Source: Hydrangea macrophylla (Eukaryota; Streptophyta; Magnoliopsida; Cornales; Hydrangeaceae). From it: DNA of 64,000 nt. Location of the stretch: NCBI GenBank assembly GCA_033977485.1, contig CM066993.1:69976864-70040863 (forward strand), in the 5' to 3' direction. The notes under the pieces are model-generated. The model worked only from the letters and a program-made list of their open reading frames with translations. It searched no databases and was not told the origin of the DNA. Of the stretch, positions 23,741-35,400 are shown one piece after another (position 1 is the first letter of the stretch; each line of letters opens with the position of its first letter). The translations under genes were made by a program, and so were the position numbers.

Positions 23741-25047
23741 TATATATAAAAGAGCTTTGCAAGTTGACCTTATGAGCTTGGGTGTTTAATTAGCAACAAC
23801 TTTTGAAGTGATAAGAGGAAATTCAAAAGTAAATAGTATAAAAATATTTGGCAAATGTGATTTAATCACAAGAAATGTGAGTTTTTATTTTAAAAGTCAA
23901 CAAAATTTATTAATAAAAACAGTGAGAAATTAAGGCAAAAACTAGCAGAGATATCGAAAAACAATATTATTAAAAAATATGAGTCAATAACAGATATTGG
24001 CTATTGACCAAATGCTACCTTGAACAAAAACATTCAAGTCTCAAGATAATTCACAAGAAACTAATAGCAAGAGCAAAATAGATCACACAGCCAGAATAAT
24101 TAACACAAGATAAGGTTTCACATGGTTCAATCCACCGCACTAATTAATCCACACCCAAAGAACGACTATTCTTTTATTGATCAACGATTACAAGCCACTC
24201 TTTGAAGACATCACATATATGTATGAACATTTATATTTTAACTCACCTAGAAGGCTAGAACAATTTAAAGCCTCCATCGGGCAACTCACAAATAATTACT
24301 TGACTTGTCAAGAGCTCCACACATGAGTACACAACGATTACTCTCTCCGTCACATCTCAAGATTCACCGGCTACTCCGTCCTCCGCCAAGGACCTGTAGC
24401 CGTAGATACCAAACAATTGCTGCTCCTCCACAATCACTTTTATACTCGCTTTGGGTTTTCTCTCTATTGATATGCCAAAAATGTGACACCCTCGCATGGT
24501 GAGCCAGAGCTACACACCTCTCTTGGTGAGCCAATGGCCACACTAATTATCTTCACCATAGGTTTCTATTTATATAGATTACCTTGCCTAATCCAAGTAG
24601 CAGTATATTTAAGCACTTGGTAAGTCTTCCACCCCAAAAAACATCCCTTGCAACGTGATCCATACAATTAGGAAACCAATCACCTTTGGAAACTATCCCA
24701 ATATGCAATCCCAATTAATTAGATTAAAAAACCTGATTCTCACACATAATCAGCGTGTTCACTCCAACGGGTCACTCTAGCGACATTACAATTCTCAAAT
24801 TCCACCAACCTCGCCTAAATGAGATTGCAGTACTACCGAGGATATGTTAGATCAATTTCACAAAACGGACCCATAGACTCCACGATCTACTACATATACT
24901 TAGGTTAACTTGATGCAATAATTACGTGTAAACTGAAGGTTATATATATATGAACAAGTTAATCATCTCAAGATGTAAAGAGTACTTTATTCCAACTGGT
25001 GGACTTCAACATACATGTAAGTATATACACATGTGCACACACATATT
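23741..25047. other. no gene seen
   Basis: Part of it (about 24080-24480) resembles the leader region of a minus-strand LTR element, but no paired LTR ends or coding were found. Open frames are short and unconvincing. Confidence 0.25.
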
Positions 25048-25453
25048 CAGGGGCGGAGCTAGGATTTCAATTTAGTGGGGCACGCTTACATAGGGGCTCG
25101 AGGGCAGCGCCCTCGGCCAATTTTTTTTTTTTTAAAATAAGTAATAAACTTTCAAGCCTTAAAAATTACGTAATTGTTACATGCGATTCACGTGTGGTTG
25201 ATAAGTGTTAAAGTGGATTTTTGAGTTTAAAAGGGTAAATTTAGACAAATTCAAAAATCAAAGTCAGATTTGAGTAAAAATTAGACAAATTTGATGATTA
25301 AAGTGAGTAATTTTAGTTTTTGAGTTTAAAAGGGGACAAATTTAAAATTTTAAGAGGGACACAAATTAATATAAAATATATAAGACAAAAAAATAAATTC
25401 TAAAACTTCAATAGAGGCACGTGCCCTCACTGACTCTCATATCCCTCCACCAG
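25048..25453. mobile_element. hAT-like relic
   Basis: Starts CAGGGGCGGAGCTAGGATTTC, the classic plant hAT end. The opposite end near 25453 (ctccaccag) is a decayed counterpart. There is a central poly-T/A tract. It stops about 20 bases left of the candidate MULE terminus. Confidence 0.5.
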
Positions 25454-25673
25454 TCATCTTTAAAAGAAGAGTTATTTATTAGAAAGTCCTAACTACTGTA
25501 CCTTTTCTGCAATTGGTCCTGTGTTTGCAACATTTTAATCTAAGGTCCACTGATAAAAATATGGACAAAAATAACCCTCTCCGTCTCGCGCGCATTCTAT
25601 CGCCGCCCTTTCAAATAAGGATATAAACCCAACTGCCAAATTTAGCTTCCCCATAAATCACGTCAAATCACGA

Positions 25674-28600
25674 ATGGAAAAGGAGACTTCGTCATCTGCG
25701 GTTTCAATCCGAAAATTAGGGTTTTTAAAGAACAATAAGAGGAATAGAACAAATCAGCAGCCCTTGTGTGATCAGCAGACCACATCTTCTCCGTTGTTTC
25801 GTGGAAAATTGTCAGCCCAGTCGGTCGGACGAGCAAGCTCCACTCCGACGACGAAAAATCAAATCGTGAAGGTCGTCAATGGCGAAGAAAAAAGGTAAGT
25901 GTATAAATTAACACTATTCTCAAAATCAGTGACATGTTTTTCACAGTATGGATGACTGTTTGATCAGAATGAAAAAATTGTTGCTCAAAACAGTATAGTG
26001 GGTATGAAATTTGGGAAAAAAGTCTTTGAAATCACTCAGCATATAGTAGATTCATAGTTTTCTTTTTTGTGTTTTCGTTTTGTTGTTTGATAACAAAATA
26101 CTTGCTAGATTTTGGACCATAGACTCATAAAACATGACTTTGGGGATGTTTTGTTGTTTGTTTACTCGCTTTGGGTTTCTGCATATTAGGGTTTCTGCAA
26201 AGTTCTATGAATCTTAGTCTAATATGAGTGTGAATTTTTACACTTGTGTTCATCACGCCATGAAGTAATATGAAATTGGTGAGTACATCGAACTTCCCAA
26301 ACATGAATTAATTTGTGAAAAAATTGCTGATGCACTAAATATTGTACTCTTGACGCCAATGTTTGCAAAATATGAGTAAATAATTGTGTGCTTGTAGGTA
26401 ATAGGCATTTTGGGGATATTGGTTTATTACAGAGATATTGGGTTTCTGCAATATTAGTCTTTCTATTTCAATCTGAGTCTAATATGAGTGTGAAATTTAA
26501 TACTCGTGTTCATCACATATACCGAATAACTCTTTTGATTTTGTCGCATAATGTAGTGTGAAATTCATGACTACATCTTAAAAATCAAGCATGGATATAA
26601 TGTGCTTAATACCATAGTGCATCGTATATGTATGATATATATTTTGTTGAGTGTACAATTTTGCACTCAATGTACAGTTTAAAAAATCCCATCGTATATG
26701 TATGATATATATTTTGTTGAGTGTACAATTTTGCACTCAATGTACAGTTTAAAAAATCCCATCGTATATGTATGATACATATTTTGTTGAGTGTACATGT
26801 TTGCAATCAGTGTGTTCTAAAATGTCCCAATGTATTCATTTGAACAGAACGGTGCAGTCCTAATTCACCCAAAAAGCCTAAAAGGCAAAAACAAATGAAT
26901 CCACGGTTTAGGTCAACTTTGGTCGCATTCGATGCACTTATGGAAATCATTGAAATCCGGGATGAACACATAAATTTGTTAAGAAAGACACCATTCTGGC
27001 ATTTGTTCGAGGCATTCATTGAACGGAGGGTTAATTTTGTGAAGAAATTCGATGAGAGTTCAATTCGAATGATTGGTCAATACAACAGTTTGGATGGCAC
27101 TTTCACTATTGGTCCCGAGAGGTTGAGGATACAACCCTCAGACATTCAGCTTATTTTTGGGATTGTGAATGGGACACGTGTCATAGACACCTACTACGCG
27201 GCCAAAGAATCATCACCAAAGATATACTCACCATTCGTTCAACGTAGATTCCCGGGAGAGGAAAGTATGCATACACCAATCATTAGGACTGAATTGCTAA
27301 AAGCGGTGGCTGGACATACTCGAGAAGATGTTATCGATACTGTCATATTACTATGCTTGTACATTTGTGGAACATTGCTGTACGCTAATAGAGGTGACAG
27401 GGTGCGTTGGGGGTTCGTTAACTACATAGAAGACATTGACAATATGTGCCAGTATGATTGGTGTTCGTCTATTGTAGGTGAACTAAAGACTTCGATTGAA
27501 AAAAAACGCAGAGATCCATATACGGTCACCGGATGCATCCTTGCTTTACAGGTAATCCTATATACTCTTTTATGAAGATTGTATATACTAGTACAGACAC
27601 ACAGAATTGTAGCGCAGAACCAACAATTGTTTGGCACTTTTTGCAGTATTGGCTATGTGAGCATACCACACTGGTGGAATCTGAAATCAAACCATCAATG
27701 AAGGACTACAAGAAGAAAATGATACCACGGTTTCTAAAATGGGATCCAGTAAAGTTGCATAGGATTATTCTTAACACAGGACTCGCGACACTAAGTGCCA
27801 ATCAGGTATAAACACTCATTCGTGGTTTTTTATGTAACTGATATAATGTGTTAAATTTCATACTGCTTTTTCAACGCTTTTGGAATTTCACACTTTCACG
27901 CTATGTGAATATATTGAAGTTAATAATGAGGAATTTCACGGACAGACATGGGTGAATGTATTGAAGTTAGTAATGAGGAATTTCACACTCTGTTTCTGAA
28001 ATTCGGGTATTAAATTTCACACTATCAGTACAATATATAATCAAATCAACTTCTGAAAAAGGACTGGTAAAAATTTTTACACTATTATCTGTAAAACCAA
28101 AGTGTGATATTTCAAACTATAATTTTGAATTCTGTTAAATTGCACACAGTCACCTTTAATAAACGTTTATGAAAATTTCACAACGTTGTTATGTTTTCAA
28201 AGGTGATGTCGGCAGAGTCACACTCTGTTTCCGAAATGCGTGTATTAAATTTCACACTATCAGTACAATATTTAATAAAATCAACTTCTGAAAGAGGACT
28301 GGTAAAAAATTTCACACTATTATATGTAAAACCAAAGTGTGAGATTTCAATCTTTAATTTTGAATTCTGTTAAATTCCACACAGTCACCTTTAATAAACG
28401 TGTATGAATATTTCACACCGTTGTTATGTTTTCATAGGTGATAGCGGCAGAGTTGGAGATGACTATAAAAGAGATGGAAGTTTATTGCCCAATATTGGAC
28501 AGATTGGGGGGTGTACAAAAGTGTTCCAATAAACATGAACTCGCCAAGGGAATCAATCACAGTAATAAGTCAGATTCAATTGAAACTGAACGGACTGATT

Positions 28601-31566
28601 CGGATGACTGTGGTGCTAAAATTCAGAAGGGCAAAAGAATTGTTGGCAGCAATGATGTTAGGGTAGAGCAGTGTCTTGAAGTGGACACTTCACTGTTTGA
28701 AACAGATGGTGTCCCACAATCGGTTGAGTCTCCTGCTTGTGGTGCGGAACAACCAACTAACAAGGAACCACTGGGCGAGGGCACATCTGGTGCGAAGAGT
28801 TTTATAGACCTGGATGTTGAATCTTTGTGGCAGAAAGCTCTATTTTACTCTCCTACACAAAAATCTCCAGCAACTGTGTGGAAGGGGAAGGGAACAGCCG
28901 AGGACTCACACACACTGCCACAAAGGCTTGATTTTAATATTGAAAGCCCATCACCAATCGTAGATGAAACAACAGATCAATCACGAGGCACGCTGATGGA
29001 TGCTGCAAATGACCCTTCAGAACAGATGAGAGGGCTGGTAAGGGACAATGCTTTCCAAGCATTTCAGATCAACAAATTAGAGAGGCAGCTGAAGAACCAA
29101 CTAGAAACTTCTGAGGCAATACTTGAAAGTGATAACATGAATATGGCCGCGGAAATCATTGCTTTGAATGAAGAAATTGATAAGTACCGGAAGGATAATG
29201 CGGAAATACTTGAGGGTCTCCAAGGTCATCTGAAACTTAAAGATGATGAGATCATGAAGTTACAAATTGAGATAAAAAGACAAAAGGCCCTCAATAATCA
29301 GCTGCGGCTGGAAGTCATGTCTTACAGGACTCGTGATCTAACACAGAAGGTTTGTATTGATAAATCAAATTTCTGTCTAAACTCAACAAAATATCAGCAG
29401 TCTAAAAAGTGCACAATATGTTCTTTTACCATTTCATATCTAATACTTGTTATTTTACTTATTCAAGGATCCAACAACACCCAGGCATACACCTCCAAGA
29501 AAGCGAGATGGCGAGAAACCTTATGCAGTTGAAAAGGCAAAGAAACCTCGTGCGATCGAAAATGTAAAGAACGCACCTCCTTCAGTCGAACGGCGACACA
29601 CACGCTCAATGGTAAAAATGATTAAATTTCATCACTCATATACTGCAAAATGAACTGTCTGGCTTGTTACATATACATCGCTTGCATGGACAATACTGAT
29701 GCAATTGAAATGGCCTTGAGGTTAATTTGTTTGTAACGGTACTAATGTAAAATTAAGCAATTGTAGTGTAAAATTTCACACTGATGGTAGTCTTCAACTT
29801 TGTGTAGGATGTAAAAGTAACGAGCGTTGTTCCATCAAATGCAAGCACAATGGGCAAGGCTCCTCCAGAAGTCCAGGAAGATAAGAAAACCAGAAAGAAT
29901 CTTCCAAAGAAGAAGGTGGGTACAACATCATTGGTTAGAAGGGTGAAGAATAAAGTAAGGAAGCCACCACTTCGGAGGAAAAGTTTTCTTTACCCGGGAG
30001 ATGAGGCAGAGGAGCCGGATCAACTGTTAGTACATTCGGAAGAACCAGCTGTGATCAACTTGGATCAAGTCAATCTTGAGACTTTGAAAGACGCAGAACA
30101 TATAATGTCTTTATTGGTTCGATCACCGGTATACACACTGTTGAGTGAAGACGATAAAGCCAAGATGCGCTTGATTATGGACAGAGCATACACTCTGTAA
30201 GTTTAAATTTAATGCAACCTGGAAAAAAGTTAACTATATCAATGGATAATAATTTTTGTGCTTTAACTGGAAGTGCGAGGGTGTACACGACGGAAAGCGG
30301 CAATGAATATGTTACGATGGCGGACTTATACTCGATCATTTTGGGGCATGAGATACCAAATAATGCAAGTCTATTCGTTTCCCTTTTTATATTATTGCTC
30401 GTATTATCCACTGCTATCATGTCTTGAAGAACCCAATTTCACACTAATAATCTCAATCTCACAAAATCACGTCAGAAGTGTTGCGAGGGTGTAATTGTAA
30501 AAAATAACCTTCTAGTGTGAAATTTTACACTACAGGATTTTTAATTCTATCTTTTGATTTGAAGTGAAATTATTAATGAAATATATTTCATATTTCCATT
30601 TTACATTTTATGCAACATATTTCAGGTGATATCTTGCCATGTGGAAAAGCTTACAATAGATCAATCTGCTGGAAAGTTTGAGTCTGAAATTGATGATGAT
30701 GATCTTGGCTCATCATTCGTTTTCCACAGCTTATGTTTGGTAAAAATATAAGCTCCATCGACTGTAGTTTTCATATGTAATCTTTTATCTCTTTTTTTTA
30801 ATGAGTTACACTCACATACATATTTTGTATGTAACAGCATTGGGTACGAACTAATGATGCTGAACATTTGGGGGAGTTTGTTGATCCTAAATTTGGAAAA
30901 CCCACAGCAGGATTTAGGTACCTTATTTACCCATTGCTGTCCGATAGTACGTCTTCGTCAGGAAAGCACTGGACACTGGCGGTTTTTGATTCTCACGAAC
31001 CACTGTGGAGATTTTATAACTCGTTGCGACCCACAAATCCATTACAATTAGACAGATATCAAGGTGACTTATATATGATGGTAACACTTTGCCTATACTC
31101 ATGTTCATTTTATTTTCTTGTGTCCCTTCTTCAGCCTCCACACACAATTTAACACCCCATTTTTTTTGTGTGTGTTTTGTTCTCATTTTGACAGAAACAA
31201 TACGTTGAAGATTGGCAGAGAAAGGCACGTGGTGATGGGCGACTAGATGTAAGCACCCAAGATATTGAGACGCCTGTTGAAAACGTCCGAGATTCACCCC
31301 AGCAAGCACCTGGGACTTTAGATTGTGGTGTGATAATTTGTCAAATTATGTCACAGATATTTGCACACTTACCCGTTACATCCGAATGCGATGCAACCCA
31401 TGGACGGGCCGATCTAGTGCACGAATTTCTAAACACTCCAGTCAGGTCTTGGACACTTCAGGAACACATTGACAGGGAAAAAGCTTTTGCAATTCAAACA
31501 GGAGCAGATGAGGACCAAGTGGACAATCAAGCAATGAATGGATGCACGTCTAATGTGAAGACTTGA
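25674..31566 (+). CDS. MULE-borne Ulp1/SENP-like (C48) cysteine protease protein
   Basis: Splicing at ordinary sites gives ten exons: 25674-25894, 26858-27551, 27647-27805, 28438-29349, 29468-29611, 29808-30196, 30274-30364, 30626-30739, 30838-31080 and 31195-31566. The total is 3339 nt, an open frame of about 1112 codons with no internal stop. Order of parts: a basic N-terminus with PKKPKRQK (about residue 77), a plant-mobile/DUF1985-like domain (about 95-358, with RLRIQPSDIQLIFGI), an acidic linker, a coiled coil (about 557-662), basic patches (about 665-760), and an Ulp1-like domain (about 855-1085). The catalytic His952 is in KHWTLAVFD and Cys1033 in LDCGVIIC, with a Gln (1025/1026) ahead of it. 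The usual Asp is replaced by Asn969 (FYNSL). Such proteins are presumed to cleave SUMO or related modifiers; activity here is inference. Exon 7 ends in a GC donor. A TATA-like gatataaa lies near 25618. Confidence 0.7.
26621..26830 (+). repeat. three tandem 70-bp repeats in intron 1
   Basis: Copies at 26621-26690, 26691-26760 and 26761-26830. The first two are essentially identical and the third has diverged. Each contains the inverted pair gagtg...cactc (gagtgtacaattttgcactc). Confidence 0.95.
27984..28453 (+). repeat. 235-bp tandem duplication covering an intron 3' end and exon edge
   Basis: Unit 1 (27984-28218) and unit 2 (28219-28453) both run from cacactctgttt to the 3' splice site and the first bases of exon 4 (gtgat-n-gcggcagag). 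The first copy carries a second, changed acceptor (ttttcaaag) followed by gtgatgtcggcagag, so the gene has a duplicated acceptor region. The model above uses the downstream copy (ttcatag|gtg at 28437). Confidence 0.85.
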
Positions 31567-32218
31567 TGGTGGGAAGAACTTATAAATAGGTTGACTTGAT
31601 TGTTTTAGGTATTATTACTGAATGTGTCCAGTTAGGCTCTCTATGCTTTTGGTGTCCATACTGATTTTTGTTATTCTGGGTGGTCTACAAAATGTTGGCT
31701 CAGTAATGTTTTGTGTTTATATAACTTTTTGGAACCGAAAAAAGTAAATTCTCACATCTTTTTGGCATTCTGGGTATCTTAAATGTGATCTTTAGCAGGT
31801 GTAATGCACTCAGGTTTTTTGATGCCTTACCTTTTCGTCATAAATTTTTGTGTGAAATTACACACTACAAACATGACATTGTAGTGTGAAAGATCATAGT
31901 GCATTAGTGTGAAATTCAGCACTAGTAAAACAACAATCAGCTTATACTTGTATTTTAAGTGTAATCCTTCACAATGTAAAATCTTAACATTGTCAAAAGT
32001 GAAATTTCACACTAGCATTGGCCTAACACCAAAAAAAATATAGAAAACCACCATTTCATCAACCACCATTACATCATATATGATGTTTAACACTAGAATG
32101 CATAGCAACGACACAAAATTTATTCATTTCCGACATCAATAACATCTTTCACAGTTTCAAACCTGAAAGTAAAACAGTTTATTCCATCAAAACAAAATAA
32201 AGAAAATGACATGGTAAA
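31567..32218. other. spacer between the convergent MULE genes
   Basis: No coding. Holds several gtgtgaaattt / aaatttcacac motifs (near 31851, 31885, 31911, 31998), some forming short perfect palindromes. Confidence 0.6.
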
Positions 32219-33089
32219 TTAGTTCCTAATAATTTCCCTGCAAGATTTCCTATTGTGTCTTGCCTTTTTCCCACATCTACTACATCGAAGCGTTCGCACT
32301 TTCTCACCTCTCGACGGAATTCTCTTCTTTTTCGGTCTCCCGGGAAGTTTCCTAGTAATTGGTGGGAAAATTTGTGGATCTTCCATGCCGTCTGCTGGCC
32401 TCCTGAATGTTGTAATTGGGTGAATCGACATGTCAAGTGATTGTTTGTAGAAAGATACAAAAAAATAAGGATCAATATAATCCATTATATCCTTCCCAGT
32501 TAAATGACTACAATTCTTTAGCACTGCCGCAGCATGTGAGCAGGGGAACCCATGATGCTGCCAGTCACCACATGAACAATACCTAAGTGCTATGTCTACT
32601 GAAACTGATGGTTCACTTTGGACCTCGTACAAGTTTTCATTGGATGTCCTTACATTCCAGCACATTCCCTCATCCAACGCAGCTTGCAATCGCTTGTGCA
32701 TCTTTGGACAAAGAATACCATACCAATTCTTGCATTTCGCCCTCTTTTCAGCCATAGACTCCATCGTTTGCACCCTTATACTATCTATCATGTTGGTGAT
32801 CGGCATGTGTCTTGCCTCATCAATCATTTTGTTCCAAGACTCCGCCAAACTAGAGCACGTCTCTCCATACCGTTGACCAGTAAAAGCTGCATTCACCCAA
32901 TTCTGGATTGGTATATCAGCCACGAAGTCCCTGACCCTCTGACCCCCCTCCTTCAACAATGAATCTAATCTTGTGATATATTGATCATAATCAACAGCGG
33001 ATGCGCACTGCGAAAACTTGTACACAATCCTGCTTCGCACGCTAGAGTGGATTCCTTTCAGCTTGTCAATCAGGTTATACTTCATGTGA
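32219..33089 (-). pseudogene. MULE transposase, C-terminal half
   Basis: Continues, in frame, the transposase begun at 59531. The join is across the inserted array at 33089/57869, where the reading frame is restored on removing the array and one 5-bp duplication. This half starts just after a conserved CMFH motif and covers the end of the DDE domain, then a SWIM zinc finger (CSC...HGFPCSHAAAVL, near 32580-32520) and a C-terminal zinc knuckle (CSRCGKKARHNRKSC) before TAA at 32221-32219. SWIM and CCHC fingers at this position are standard for plant MULE transposases. No stops in this half. Confidence 0.85.
33085..33089 (+). other. target-site duplication, left copy
   Basis: tgtga immediately left of the first LTR; the same five bases follow the last LTR at 57865-57869. 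This is the only duplication pair, so the whole array behaves as a single insertion. Confidence 0.9.
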
Positions 33090-34417
33090 TGTAATAACCT
33101 GCATTTTCATTTCATTTTCATATTTAAATTGTAATTGCATTGTTATAATTATTTCATGCGATATTGTCTGCTTTTATTTTTTTTTTAATTTCAATTTGTG
33201 TGTGTAGAATTTATTTCTTATTATGTTTCATATTCAAAATTCTTTTGGGGTCAAATTGGAATTTTACAAAAAAATTGTAATACCTGTGTTGGATTTCAAA
33301 ATCTGTATTTCAAAACGGTGAAAATAAACTTCTATTAACTCAATCAGTATTTTTATAAAACCAGAAAATCAATTCTTACGTTAAAATGAATCTTCTGTAT
33401 TTTTGTGGTGACCACCGCGCCCCGAAAATACCAGTTTATGTCCAAAACTGTCCGCGCTGTGTGAACTTCCACAGATTTTGGAAGTGACTGATTTGGACAT
33501 TTGCTTTATTTCCATTTATGGCAAGTAATCATTGGACAAGGCATTGTTTGGGAATGTTTAACTTGTGTGTGTTGTGTAGTGTCTAAAAGCTAAATTCCCA
33601 AACAACATTACATTGACCCCTATTGATCTATACTTACCTCTTGGAATAACAGATGAGTTAATACTCATCTGTGTATATATATCATACGTATGTATATATC
33701 AATGTTTAGTATAGCTTTAATTAATTAAGAAACAAAACCATTTGTTGAGTATATTGTAATGAACTTGGAGCCCAAGTTCTTAGGATTGGCTTATATATAC
33801 ATACACTCCTTACTCTCCAGAATTTACACTATCTGCTGTTGGTTTTCAAAAACAAATATAGAGAGTTTCAGAGAGGAAGAGAAAAGCTCCTAATTCTCCA
33901 TAGCCAAGCTTCAATTGGATTATCATATTTCTATTTCTTTCTCAACAAACACATACTTTCTTATCAATCAGTGAGTATTCTAAACTCACTAAGAATGTAA
34001 TTTCATGTCTATTTACTGTGTGTTTGTTTAATTTGGTAATACACCATTGTTGATCCTATGTATGAAATTCATAGCTTGAAATCAAGATTTTCAAACCTTA
34101 ATCTAAATTCGTTTTTAGAGATGAATATGGTAGATTATACATCCTACATGCCATGTTTGAAGTTTTAAAGTCTAATTTGTTCATATGAAAAAGTATATTA
34201 AGAAATTAGTTTTGACATGTTTTGGTTTTTCATAAAATTGAAGAGTTATAGTTAGAATCATGTTAAATTAACCATAGATTCTTAATCCTTGTTGAAAAAC
34301 AAAGAGATCCATATATAATAGGACATATATACTAACAGAACTGAAATGGGTCAAAAAGACCCCTGTTTTACTGAACCAGAGCAGTTCCTGCGGAGAAGAT
34401 GAAGCCTCAGCTTCATC

Positions 34418-34722
34418 TCGCGCCACGATCGCGCGCGCGAGAATCGCGCGAGCGGCCCGCGCGAGCGACCCCTCGCGCGAGCGGCCCGCGCGCGCGAGGT
34501 AGGCTTCCCCAGGCAGACGTAAGAGTTTATATATATATAATTGAAAATTTGGCTGGTCGCGCGAGCGAGGGTCGCGCGAGAACCCCTTCGCGCGAGCGAT
34601 CCGCGCGCGCGACCTTGTTTTCCTCAGGCAGACAGAAAGTTTATTAATAAAAGGAAATTTGGGCATATCGCGCGAGCGGCCCGCGCGAGCGACCTTTCGC
34701 GCAAACGGCCCGCGCGCGCGAG
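34418..34722 (+). repeat. GC-rich palindrome modules in LTR 1
   Basis: Three blocks (34418-34499, 34556-34612, 34668-34722) are made of tcgcgcgagcggcccgcgcg and variants. They are separated by about 55 bases of AT-rich sequence, each carrying an aggcagac word. Dense CpG in an otherwise AT-rich LTR. Equivalents occur in the other LTRs starting near 41695, 48964 and 56219. Confidence 0.9.
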
Positions 34723-35137
34723 GTTTAGCAGTTTCTGTTTTTGTCTATTTTCTGTTAAGGGACTGTTTGGTTCAACTTTTTAGTACTGTTAAGGTTCTGT
34801 TTGGGATATTTAGTTAATCAGAACTCTATTTGGTTATGTTTGAATGATTAAAACATTGTAGTATGACTCATTGATCCCCGTACGCGTGTTGTTCCTTTAA
34901 TTCAGCATTTTTGTCTTCATTTAAGTGCATACCATTCATGTGGGTCAGTGGTACATGCATATGGGTGTCAGTCTGTGTGGAAAAGAGTAATGGTAGTGTG
35001 GAAAAAGAGTATGAGTTTGTGTTTGTGGTCGTGGTTGTGGTTGAGTATGAGTTGTGGTTGTGGTCGTGGTTGTGGTCGTGGTTGTGGTTGCGATTGTGGA
35101 AGAGGGTATCTTTGAAATGCGACGGTGGCAAATAAGG

Positions 35138-35400
35138 ACACTCCCTGACGCCCATGGAAGCGTCAAAGTGTGTGAAGCCGAACTCGGACATTCCCTGGCA
35201 CCCATGGTAGTGCTAAAGTGTGGCCTACGGACACTCCCTGATAACTCAAGTCTGGATACTGTGTGAGGGGTTGCCCCGGTATTTGCATGGCGGTTAGGGT
35301 ATTCAAAGTGTGAGGCATTGGACACTCCCTGGTACCCCGGACCAAAGTGTGAGGCAAACTGGACACTCCCTGGCGCCCCGTTGCTAAAGTGTGGCTATCT
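35138..35400 (+). repeat. degenerate hairpin repeats in LTR 1
   Basis: About five imperfect repeats of roughly 50-65 bases, each with ggaca(c/t)tccctgg followed by c(t)aaagtgtg. The acact and agtgt words are complementary, so each unit can fold on itself. Present in all four LTRs. Confidence 0.75.

Noticed and set aside
28438..29532. Open frame taken as a separate gene of 364 codons
   Set aside because: It is exon 4 of the Ulp1-like gene plus read-through into the next intron; the last 60 codons are intron.
32255..32962. Plus-strand open frames opposite the transposase
   Set aside because: Antisense shadows of the SWIM-domain half of the transposase.
34268..34666. Minus- and plus-strand open frames in the LTRs (also at 41558-42061, 48816-49316, 56071-56571), rich in Arg/Ala
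   Set aside because: They are translations of the GC-rich palindrome blocks; frames on both strands are open for the same reason and no domain is visible.
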